This document shows, one piece after another, positions 1-6,728 of a stretch of DNA of 9,391 nt (its first letter is position 1; every line of letters begins with the position of its first letter). The stretch comes from CAZAGT01 sp964484515 (lineage in GTDB: Bacteria; Desulfobacterota; DSM-4660; Desulfatiglandales; HGW-15), in assembly GCA_964484515.1 (NCBI GenBank), contig CAZAGT010000192.1:1-9391 (forward strand), in the 5' to 3' direction. Under the pieces are notes generated by a model. It saw nothing but the letters and a program-made list of their open reading frames with translations, had not been told where the DNA came from and did no database searches. Position numbers and translations under genes: made by a program.

Positions 1-375
1 ACTATAATTCACAACAGGTACCTAGTCAATCATCCATCCTCGAGCTTGTCAAGCCCTAATAGGATCGTACGATTTGGGTACCAGGAAGGCGAGATTCATG
101 TTGAAGGTTTGAAAAGACCGCGTACGAAACTTTTTGAAATGAGGTCTTTGATATCACAACACACATCGAAGTATCTGAAAATGTCAAATTCAAGCACCAT
201 TTTGAGGAAGCTTCCCGGTCGATCAATCTGGCCGCTCTCGAGGCAAGCGGTAGGACTGGAGTGCGACAGAGGGCGACGCCGGTTAGACCCGGTCGTAGTG
301 ATCGAAGTGCATCGTAAACGTCCCTCGCCCTTGGGAGAGGGATCGCAGGGTTGTCGAGTAGCCGAACATCTTTGA
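1..375 (+). other. Open frame of uncertain reality, possibly a gene or transposase remnant cut by the window edge
   Basis: One plus-strand frame stays open from base 1 to the TGA at 373-375, about 124 codons. Its last 93 bases lie antisense to the 3' end of the EF-G gene. No start codon in it has a good ribosome-binding site; the candidates are TTG at 46 and ATG at 139 and 181. A short stretch around codons 27-40 (GYQEGEIHVEG, then K-R-P-R) loosely resembles the part of IS256/mutator-type transposases that precedes the Pro-Arg motif. The match is too short to name a family. A TATAAT hexamer at 3-8 could be a -10 box, but its -35 would lie outside the window. The first ~200 bases look more AT-rich than the neighbouring genes. 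It could be a decayed mobile-element fragment or simply a chance open frame. Otherwise 1-282 holds nothing recognisable, and there is no clear EF-G terminator. Confidence 0.15.
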
Positions 376-2316
376 CAGCGGCAGGCTGGCGGCCAGGACC
401 TGAACCGGACCCCGGCTTGTGATTTGCTCGATCTTTCCTTGACGAATGTTCAGATCGCCGATGACCTCACCCATGAACTCCTCCGGGATGATGATTTCGA
501 CCGCCATGATCGGTTCCAGGAGTGCGGGAGCCGCCTCCGCACAGGCGTTTTGAAATGCCATCGATGCGGCTACCTTGAATGCCAGGGCATCGGAAGTGTT
601 TTCATCGATCTGTGTACCTACCAAGGCCGTCTCAACATCGATAACGGGATAACCCATGACAGGACCGCTGACGGCCGCCTCCTGGGAGCCTTCTTGAATG
701 GCCGCCAAAAACTCTTCCGTCAAATCGGGATCCGCGCAGCGATCCACAAACCGGTTGCCCTGCCCCCGCGGACGAGGTGAAATCTCGAGCCGAACGCCGG
801 CAAAATGCTGCTGCCCGGCCAACTCCCTCTGAAAAACCTCCTCATGGACGGTCCGCCTCGTAATCGTCTCCCGGTAAACCACCTGGGGTTTTCCTTGGTT
901 TGTTGCAACAGAGAATTCACGCCGGAGTCGACCGACGATAATCTCGAGGTGCAGTTCCCCCATCCCCGAGATAAGGGTCTGTCCGGTCTCTTCGTCAATC
1001 CTGTACTTGAAGGTGGGATCCTCGTCGGCTAATTTCTTGAGGGCATCGAGGAGCTTGTCCTGATCCTGGACCTGCTTGGCCTCGAGGGCCATTGAAATGA
1101 CGGGCTGATTGAAACTGATCGGCTCGAGCAAGACAGGGGTTTTCTCGTCACAAAGGGTATCACCGGTTGCCGCATGCTTCAGACCCATGACGGCGATGAT
1201 ATCTCCTGCGGAGGCCCTTTCGATCCGCTCCCTTTTATTCGAGTGCATTTTCAAGAGACGTGCAAGCTTCTCCTTCGCTTTCTTGCCCGGATTGTAGGTC
1301 ACATCGCCAACCTTGATGGAACCCGAATAGACTCGGATGTACGTTATCTTCCGGCCCTGTTCCATCATGACCTTGAATGCCAGTGCCGCAAACGGACCGT
1401 TGCTCTCCGGTGGGCGGGGCTCCAACCTGCCGGTCAACGGTGAATGCCCCTCGATCGGAGGGACATCCAGCGGCGACGGCAGGTAACTTACAATCCCGTC
1501 GAGTAGGGGCTGGATCCCTTTGTTACGCAAGGCGGCCCCACAGAGCACCGGCACGACACGCAGCTTCACGGTTGCCTTTCGAATCGCTTCCTCAAGCTCT
1601 TTCAGGCCGATTTCGGCCTCCGACAAGTACTTGTCCATGATGGAGTCGTCTGTCTCGGCCAAGGTCTCCAAAAGGACTTCCCGTTGATTCGCTGCGGCTT
1701 CGGCAAGATCCGCCGGTATTGGAGCTTCTTGAAACGCAGCACCCAGGCTTTCGTCTTCCCAGGCGATGGCCTTCATCTTGAGAAGATCGATAACACCGGC
1801 AAAACGATCTTCCTTGCCCCACGGCAATTGGAGCACGAGCGGCAGGGCCCCCAAACGATCTTTGATCATCTCCACCGCCCGAAAGAAGTCTGCACCGACC
1901 CGATCCATCTTGTTGATAAAGGCAATCTTGGGGACCCGATATCGGTCGGCCTGGTGCCACACCGTTTCCGACTGGGGCTCCACGCCGCCCACGGCGCAAA
2001 AGACTCCGATCGCGCCGTCTAGAATCCTCAGAGAACGCTCCACTTCGATCGTGAAATCGACGTGACCGGGGGTATCGATGATATTGATGGTGTGGCCGCC
2101 CCATTCGCAGGATGTAACTGCGGATGTAATCGTGATGCCACGCTCTTTCTCCTCGAGCATCCAGTCCATGGTCGCCTCGCCGTCATGGACTTCACCCATC
2201 CTATGTACCCGTCCGGTGTAATAGAGGATCCGCTCCGTGATGGTGGTCTTCCCGGCATCGATATGCGCTATGATCCCGATGTTCCGTGTCTTGGTAAGTT
2301 TCTGATTCTCTGCCAT
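283..2316 (-). CDS. fusA: Divergent elongation factor G (EF-G paralogue, translational GTPase)
   Basis: EF-G is a cytoplasmic GTPase that drives tRNA-mRNA translocation on the ribosome and, with RRF, ribosome recycling. Numbering is for the 677-residue form starting at ATG 2316. A TTG three codons upstream (2325) is possible, but neither start has a strong Shine-Dalgarno. The GTPase motifs are intact: P-loop AHIDAGKTT (17-25), switch I RGITIT (59-64), DTPGH (81-85, with the catalytic-type His85) and NKMD (135-138). Domain II lies at about 306-395, III at 400-475, IV at 480-600 and V at 602-677. The ending FGYSTTLRSLSQGRG is typical of the family. It is slightly shorter than E. coli EF-G (704). 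Domain IV is unusual: the usual SGGRGQYGHV segment reads LAGQQHFAGV (499-508), and the residue aligning with E. coli His583 is Asp (about 571). It is monocistronic, with no rpsL, rpsG or tuf beside it, so I read it as a second EF-G-like paralogue (EF-G2 type) and not the str-operon copy. The family is certain; the translocation-versus-recycling role is open. Confidence 0.93.
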   Translation of the reverse strand: MAENQKLTKTRNIGIIAHIDAGKTTITERILYYTGRVHRMGEVHDGEATMDWMLEEKERGITITSAVTSCEWGGHTINIIDTPGHVDFTIEVERSLRILDGAIGVFCAVGGVEPQSETVWHQADRYRVPKIAFINKMDRVGADFFRAVEMIKDRLGALPLVLQLPWGKEDRFAGVIDLLKMKAIAWEDESLGAAFQEAPIPADLAEAAANQREVLLETLAETDDSIMDKYLSEAEIGLKELEEAIRKATVKLRVVPVLCGAALRNKGIQPLLDGIVSYLPSPLDVPPIEGHSPLTGRLEPRPPESNGPFAALAFKVMMEQGRKITYIRVYSGSIKVGDVTYNPGKKAKEKLARLLKMHSNKRERIERASAGDIIAVMGLKHAATGDTLCDEKTPVLLEPISFNQPVISMALEAKQVQDQDKLLDALKKLADEDPTFKYRIDEETGQTLISGMGELHLEIIVGRLRREFSVATNQGKPQVVYRETITRRTVHEEVFQRELAGQQHFAGVRLEISPRPRGQGNRFVDRCADPDLTEEFLAAIQEGSQEAAVSGPVMGYPVIDVETALVGTQIDENTSDALAFKVAASMAFQNACAEAAPALLEPIMAVEIIIPEEFMGEVIGDLNIRQGKIEQITSRGPVQVLAASLPLSKMFGYSTTLRSLSQGRGTFTMHFDHYDRV

Positions 2317-2340
2317 CGGCTTCAACTATAAGGAGGCGTT

Positions 2341-2369
2341 TCCCTGTTCATACCAGCGAAAAACAGGGA
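2341..2369 (-). promoter_or_regulatory. Hairpin in the predicted 5' leader of the EF-G gene
   Basis: TCCCTGTT (2341-2348) and AACAGGGA (2362-2369) form a perfect 8-bp inverted repeat around a 13-base loop. It lies about 25 bases upstream of the EF-G ATG, within the leader of roughly 113 bases predicted from the promoter at 2437-2465. No U-tract follows in the EF-G direction, so it is not an obvious terminator. It may influence translation or mRNA stability. The pairing is seen directly; any function is inferred. Confidence 0.3.
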
Positions 2370-2421
2370 CACTTGAGCTCGTCAATCGCCCTCATGCCTT
2401 GATGAACAAGGCTTTCCCGCG

Positions 2422-2451
2422 TTGACATGGAGCGGTAATCTAAGTTATCTC
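2422..2451 (+). promoter_or_regulatory. Candidate sigma70-like promoter for the DNA glycosylase gene
   Basis: A perfect TTGACA at 2422-2427 is followed by a weak -10: TTATCT with a 17-base spacer, or TATCTC with 18. The predicted start is near 2457, about 37 bases before the TTG start at 2494. The -35 is good and the -10 poor. Its location between divergent genes supports it. Confidence 0.38.
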
Positions 2452-2465
2452 TTATGACCTGTCAA
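2437..2465 (-). promoter_or_regulatory. Sigma70-like promoter for the EF-G gene
   Basis: On the minus strand, a perfect -35 TTGACA (2465-2460) is followed after exactly 17 bases by TAGATT (2442-2437), a 4-of-6 match to the -10 consensus. The predicted transcript starts near 2430, leaving a leader of about 113 bases before the EF-G ATG. Its footprint overlaps the plus-strand promoter at 2422-2451. Confidence 0.55.
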
Positions 2466-2493
2466 GGCCCTAAACAGGAAGGATGAAGATCGT

Positions 2494-3174
2494 TTGACCG
2501 GATCCATAGGCCACACTCTGATGGACATGTATCATTCCATGTTCAATTACTTCGGCCCACAGAAGTGGTGGCCCGGGGAATCGGTACTCGAAATCATGAT
2601 CGGTGCCGTCTTGACGCAGAACACGAACTGGAAGAACGTCGAGAAGGCCATCACGAACCTGAAACAAAGGAACATGCTTTCCATCCGAGGTCTTCATTCT
2701 TTGCCGATCGAGGCGTTGGCTGAAGCCATTAGACCTTCGGGCTACTACAACGTCAAAGCCAACCGGCTCAAGAACCTGATCGCCTTTCTAAGCGAGCGGT
2801 ACCGCGGCGATCTTTCCCGCTTCCTGGACGAGAGGACCGCAGAGCTCAGGGAGGGCCTCCTCTCGGTCAAGGGTGTTGGCCTGGAGACGGCGGATAGTAT
2901 CCTTCTCTATGCTGCCCGACGTCCGGTGTTCGTCATCGACGCCTATACCTTTCGCATCTTGCGGCGCCATGGTCTGATTGCCGGCCAAGCGAGCTACCAC
3001 GACCTGCAAGCCCTCTTTGAGGAACACCTCCCCGCCGACCCACCGCTTTTCAATGAATTCCATGCCTTGATCGTGATGACCGGCAAGGAATTCTGCCGTC
3101 CGAAGCCGCCTTGCATGAAGTGCCCATTGAGGGAGTGGGAGACCATCGATCTTGGTCCTGACCTCTCCGAGTAA
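2494..3174 (+). CDS. HhH-GPD DNA glycosylase, MagIII-like (endonuclease III superfamily)
   Basis: Base-excision-repair glycosylase of the endonuclease III fold, cytoplasmic, 226 residues. The N-terminal part has the family motif TQNTNW (41-46). The helix-hairpin-helix is at about 122-140 (SVKGVGLETADSILLY), and the catalytic-type Asp149 follows in VIDAYTFR. Aligned with E. coli Nth (GVGRKTA), the lyase Lys120 is replaced by Glu131. From memory, Helicobacter MagIII-type 3-methyladenine glycosylases also carry an acidic residue here, so a monofunctional alkyl-base glycosylase is likelier than a bifunctional Nth. The C-terminal iron-sulfur motif is C201-x5-C207-x2-C210, but the expected fourth Cys near 215-216 is Trp-Glu. 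The start is TTG 2494, with AGGA at 2476-2479 somewhat far upstream; ATG 2521 is the alternative. A five-codon ATG...TGA frame (2483-2497) sits closer to that AGGA and overlaps the TTG. Fold assignment is firm; substrate is inferred. Confidence 0.88.
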   Translation: MTGSIGHTLMDMYHSMFNYFGPQKWWPGESVLEIMIGAVLTQNTNWKNVEKAITNLKQRNMLSIRGLHSLPIEALAEAIRPSGYYNVKANRLKNLIAFLSERYRGDLSRFLDERTAELREGLLSVKGVGLETADSILLYAARRPVFVIDAYTFRILRRHGLIAGQASYHDLQALFEEHLPADPPLFNEFHALIVMTGKEFCRPKPPCMKCPLREWETIDLGPDLSE

Positions 3175-3305
3175 CGCTCTCAGCGCATTGAGGCGTCACC
3201 CAACGATGCGATTTCAAGGATCTGCCGATGAGCAAGATGCTGATTTCATATGTTTTTTCATTATTGCGCCATCGTCTCACCACGGTTGAGGGATAGAGCG
3301 ATTCA

Positions 3306-3337
3306 TTGACTTCAGTGTTTTGGCCGACTAGACTAGT
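3306..3337 (+). promoter_or_regulatory. Sigma70-like promoter of mltG with a palindrome over the -10
   Basis: TTGACT (3306-3311), a 17-base spacer and TAGACT (3329-3334) make a good promoter starting near 3341, about 40 bases before the mltG ATG. The -10 lies inside an 11-base palindrome, ACTAGACTAGT (3327-3337). A 7-bp inverted repeat, GGCCGAC (3322-3328) with GTCGGCC (3351-3357), brackets the start region. Either could be an operator, but no regulator is identified. Confidence 0.5.
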
Positions 3338-3380
3338 AACTCGGCTGTTCGTCGGCCGACGCTCACGAACCCTGGGTGCC

Positions 3381-4415
3381 ATGAAATTAAACCGAGCTTA
3401 TTTCAAGATAATCGCCCTTTTCGCGGGTTTGCTTCTGATCTGCGGGATCTTTTTTGCGACCGGGGTTACCTACTACCTCGTCCGCCCTGGAGACACCGAT
3501 GCCGCAAATCAGGTCTTCCGTGTCCGCGAAGGCATGTCCTTGAAGGATGTGGTCGGGGAGCTTGAGAATAGTGAGTTGATCAAAGGCAAGGGGCTGTTTC
3601 TTCTTTGTGCCCGAGTGATGGGGTACAGCAAAAAGATAAAGGCCGGAGAGTATCGATTGAACCCCGACATGTCGCCCTTGAAGATTCTCGACCGATTGGG
3701 CAGTGGCGCCATCATTACCCATGCCGTCACCATTCCCGAAGGATTTACGCGAGAGCAGATCGGGGCCCTATTGGCCCGCAACGACTTGGTTAACTTGGAG
3801 GAATTTTTGGGCTTAACGGGTGACCCCGACGCGGCCAAGCGGTACGGGATCCGTGGACCCGACTTGGAGGGGTATCTTTACCCCGACACCTACCAGCTGA
3901 GCCGTGGGCTATCTACAGCCAAGATCGTTGACGTCATGGTCGGCCGTTTTTTCGAGGTCTACAAACCCCTTCAGGAGCAGGCCGAGACCATCGGAATGAC
4001 GATGGAAGAGGTGGTTACGCTCGCCTCGATCGTGGAAAAGGAGACCGGTTGCGCCTCCGAGCGGCCCATCATAGCAAGTGTCTTCCTGAATCGTCTGCGG
4101 AAGAAGATGCGCCTGGAAAGTGATCCCACGGTCATATACGGCCTGCGGGATTTCGACGGCAACATCAAGAAGAAGCACCTATCCCAAAAGACGCCTTACA
4201 ACACCTACGTCATCCGGGGACTCCCACCGGGACCGATTGCCAGTCCGGGGTTTGAGGCCCTGAAGGCGGTCCTGTTCCCGGCCGAAACCCATTACCTCTA
4301 CTTCGTTTCCAAGAACGACGGCACTCACTTTTTTTCAAAGACCTACGCCGAACACAGCAAGGCCGTCAAACGGTACCAAAAAAACCGGCACCAGCGGGCG
4401 AAAAGGGCTTCCTAG
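3381..4415 (+). CDS. mltG: Endolytic murein transglycosylase MltG (YceG family)
   Basis: MltG is an inner-membrane lytic transglycosylase that cleaves nascent peptidoglycan strands in the periplasm and is thought to end glycan elongation. The 344-residue protein has a short basic N-terminus, one membrane anchor at about residues 8-34, and a LysM-like module (about 46-112; VREGMSLKDVV onward). The catalytic YceG domain follows, with the signature ASIVEKETG. Glu219 in it corresponds to the catalytic E. coli Glu218. The conserved SDPTVIYG and LPPGPIASPG motifs come next, and the tail is strongly basic. Length matches the family (E. coli 340). I chose ATG 3381 over TTG 3306 because that TTG forms the promoter -35 and the anchor follows 3381 directly; the Shine-Dalgarno is weak. 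In many bacteria mltG is next to tmk, holB or pabC; none is present here, so it stands alone. It converges on the synthetase gene. Confidence 0.95.
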   Translation: MKLNRAYFKIIALFAGLLLICGIFFATGVTYYLVRPGDTDAANQVFRVREGMSLKDVVGELENSELIKGKGLFLLCARVMGYSKKIKAGEYRLNPDMSPLKILDRLGSGAIITHAVTIPEGFTREQIGALLARNDLVNLEEFLGLTGDPDAAKRYGIRGPDLEGYLYPDTYQLSRGLSTAKIVDVMVGRFFEVYKPLQEQAETIGMTMEEVVTLASIVEKETGCASERPIIASVFLNRLRKKMRLESDPTVIYGLRDFDGNIKKKHLSQKTPYNTYVIRGLPPGPIASPGFEALKAVLFPAETHYLYFVSKNDGTHFFSKTYAEHSKAVKRYQKNRHQRAKRAS

Positions 4416-4519
4416 CCGACCAGCACTCGCCAACGTCTGGATGCCCCATGCGGACCCGCAGGGAGGGACCTGATCGGCTGGGACTTTCATCCGATTCCAA
4501 GGCCGAAGAATCTACGGCG

Positions 4520-6652
4520 TCATCTTTCCGGCCGCGAGAGCAGGATACGGCTGTCGGCCACCACGCAACCCTCACCTTCAGGATAGACAATCAAGGGATT
4601 GATGTCGAGTTCCTTGATCTCCGGGTGGTCTGAGACCATCTGGGACAATCGCAGGATACACACTTCGATCGCTTTGATATCGGCGGGCGGATTCCCGCGG
4701 ACCCCTTGCAGGATATGGTAGGCCTTGATGGAGCGAATCATGTTTCCCGCGCTTGACTCCCACATCGGGGCCAGCCGGAAGGTGACGTCCTTGAGGGCCT
4801 CCACAAAGACGCCTCCCAGGCCGAACATACAAATCGGTCCAAACCCGGGAGATCGAGTAGCGCCCAGAATCACTTCGATGCCCCCCCGCGCCATCTCCTC
4901 GACCAGGATACCGTCAATCCGGGCGTTCGGATCGTGTTTCTTGATGTTTGCCGTAATCTGATCAAAGGCCGCCTGAGCCTGTTCAAGGGTCTTGATCTTG
5001 AGACGCACGCCTCCGGCGTCGGATTTGTGAACGATGTCCGGTGATTCGATCTTCATGGCCACGGGTAGGCCGACCACCTCCAGCGCCGCCTCGATTTCAG
5101 CCGGTTCCGTCACGAGCAGGGTCTTCAAAAGCGGAAAGCCGTAGGCCGCGAGAATTTCATTGGCCTGCTTCTCAGGCATATAGTGTTCTTCGCGGTCTTT
5201 CAGGTTTCGTTCAATGATCTGGCAGACTTTGTCGCGTTCGGCCGGAAACTGCCGAATCTCTCGAACACGGGCCTTGGGCGGGTTTACGTGTTCATTGAAA
5301 CGAACCATCGCGGCCATGGTCCTGGCCGCCGCCTCGGGGAAGTCGTAGTTCGGAATCCCGTGTTTCTCCAGATAGCGTACCCCTTCCGATACGTCCACCA
5401 GCCCCATGAAGGAGCAAAGGATCGGCTTGTCGATGTCCTTGGCGACGGGCGGGACGATCTCCGCGGTTTCAAGGATGTCCGTCATGGCCTGGGGTGTCAA
5501 AATGACGATGGCACCGTCGACATTTTCGTCTTCCAGGACCGCCCGGATCGCGGCGGCGTAGCGCTCGTGGGTCGCATCTCCGATCACGTCGACCGGGTTG
5601 TTGACGCTGGCGGTCTCCGGCAAATTCTCTTTGAGTTTGCTTAGGGTTCCGTCGGATAAAGTCGCCAACCGTAATCCGTGCCGGATGGCGGCATCCGTCG
5701 TCATGATTCCAGGGCCGCCGGCATTCGTGACGATCGCCACCCGATTTCCCTTGGGCAGTGGCTGATGGGAAAAGGCCTGGGCGTAATAGAATAGCTCGTT
5801 GATTCCCTCGACCCGTTGAATACCCCCCTGCTGGAAAATCGCGTCATAGGTGGCATCAGAGCCGGCCAGCGAGCCCGTATGCGATGCCGCCGCCCGGGCC
5901 CCTTCAGCCGATCGGCCCGATTTGACGGCCAGGATGGGTTTGCCGGCCTCCACGGTAATCTCCCGGGCGATCTTCATTAACGCACGTCCATCGGTGGTGT
6001 CCTCGAGGTACATCAGGATGACATCCGTGTCCGGGTCATCCTTGAGATAACGCAGGAAGTCGATTTCATTCACATCGGCCTTGTTACCGAAGCTGACGAA
6101 TTTGGAAAACCCGATGTGGCGGCCCGCAGCAAAGTCGAGCACGGAGGTGCAGAGAGCCCCTGACTGGGAGATAAAGGCGATATTTCCCCCTTCGGGCATG
6201 GTCCTGGCGAAGCTCGCATTCATCCGGACGCCTTCGTTCGTGTTGATAAGTCCGAGACAGTTGGGGCCGACAAGCCGAATGCGGTGCTCTTTGACCAGCG
6301 CCTTCAGTTCATTCTCCAGCTCGATCCCATGACCACCGACCTCTTTGAACCCGGCCGTGATCACTATGCAGCCCCGTACTTGCTTCTCCGCAGCTTCGGC
6401 GACGATCGACGGTACGAGAGCTGCCGGCACGATGATCACGGCCAGATCGACATCGTCCGGGATGTACATCAACCGCGGGTAGGACTTGACCCCTTGAACC
6501 GATTTTGTGCTCGGATTGACCGGATAAAGAACCCCATTGTACCCTGTCTGAAGCAAGTTCCTGAATACGGCCAGACCGACACTGCCCGGGCGGTTCGTGG
6601 CCCCCACGACAGCAACAGATTTAGGATTAATGATCGAAGCTAGCTCATCCAT
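4520..6652 (-). CDS. ADP-forming acyl-CoA synthetase (acetate--CoA ligase family, fused alpha-beta)
   Basis: A cytoplasmic NDP-forming acyl-CoA synthetase that interconverts acyl-CoA + ADP + Pi with acid + CoA + ATP, typically conserving energy as ATP in anaerobes or activating organic acids. The 710 residues are a complete alpha-beta fusion: CoA-binding Rossmann domain (about 6-130, VAVVGATNRPGSVG), two succinyl-CoA-ligase-like domains (about 150-455), a linker, and an ATP-grasp domain (about 485-705). His258 in SHTGSLAGSD is the expected phosphorylated His. Glu217 in YLEDTTDGR is its likely partner, and His542 in IVHKSDAGG is the second phospho-relay His of ADP-forming synthetases. GLGGVFVE (611-618) and DINPL (683-687) are ATP-grasp hallmarks. 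All key residues are present, so it should be active. The start is ATG 6652 with an AAGGAG ribosome-binding site (6659-6664) six bases away. It lies 76 bases downstream of yqeB, same strand, probably co-transcribed. The acyl substrate cannot be read from sequence. Confidence 0.95.
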   Translation of the reverse strand: MDELASIINPKSVAVVGATNRPGSVGLAVFRNLLQTGYNGVLYPVNPSTKSVQGVKSYPRLMYIPDDVDLAVIIVPAALVPSIVAEAAEKQVRGCIVITAGFKEVGGHGIELENELKALVKEHRIRLVGPNCLGLINTNEGVRMNASFARTMPEGGNIAFISQSGALCTSVLDFAAGRHIGFSKFVSFGNKADVNEIDFLRYLKDDPDTDVILMYLEDTTDGRALMKIAREITVEAGKPILAVKSGRSAEGARAAASHTGSLAGSDATYDAIFQQGGIQRVEGINELFYYAQAFSHQPLPKGNRVAIVTNAGGPGIMTTDAAIRHGLRLATLSDGTLSKLKENLPETASVNNPVDVIGDATHERYAAAIRAVLEDENVDGAIVILTPQAMTDILETAEIVPPVAKDIDKPILCSFMGLVDVSEGVRYLEKHGIPNYDFPEAAARTMAAMVRFNEHVNPPKARVREIRQFPAERDKVCQIIERNLKDREEHYMPEKQANEILAAYGFPLLKTLLVTEPAEIEAALEVVGLPVAMKIESPDIVHKSDAGGVRLKIKTLEQAQAAFDQITANIKKHDPNARIDGILVEEMARGGIEVILGATRSPGFGPICMFGLGGVFVEALKDVTFRLAPMWESSAGNMIRSIKAYHILQGVRGNPPADIKAIEVCILRLSQMVSDHPEIKELDINPLIVYPEGEGCVVADSRILLSRPER

Positions 6653-6728
6653 GTTGATCTCCTTAGACTTGGTACCTGGAAGCCTATCGGAAAACGACCG
6701 GTTTCCCTGATCTCATTACTACGGATCC

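Noticed and set aside
424..2104. Numerous plus-strand and alternative-frame ORFs of 60-170 codons inside the EF-G gene
   Set aside because: They lie wholly antisense to, or out of frame with, a strongly conserved EF-G gene and show no family motifs or ribosome-binding sites.
2331..2336. A strong AGGAGG Shine-Dalgarno-like sequence on the plus strand
   Set aside because: No ATG, GTG or TTG start lies at suitable spacing downstream. On the minus strand, where EF-G is encoded, it reads CCTCCT and cannot serve that gene.
3215..3260. T-rich run after the DNA glycosylase gene as a terminator
   Set aside because: Only a 4-bp stem (AGCA/TGCT) precedes the T-run and it is not adjacent, so it is too weak to call an intrinsic terminator.
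4416..4519. Bidirectional terminator between the convergent mltG and synthetase genes
   Set aside because: The only inverted repeat, TGCGG-AC-CCGCA, has a loop too small and no U-tract on either side.
4448..6643. ORFs antisense to the acyl-CoA synthetase, the longest at 5183-5644
   Set aside because: The synthetase frame carries all catalytic motifs. The antisense frames are a by-product of its GC-rich codons.
6690..6712. GGAAA/TTTCC hairpin between yqeB and the synthetase gene
   Set aside because: Only five pairs and no T-run, so it does not separate the two genes into different transcripts.
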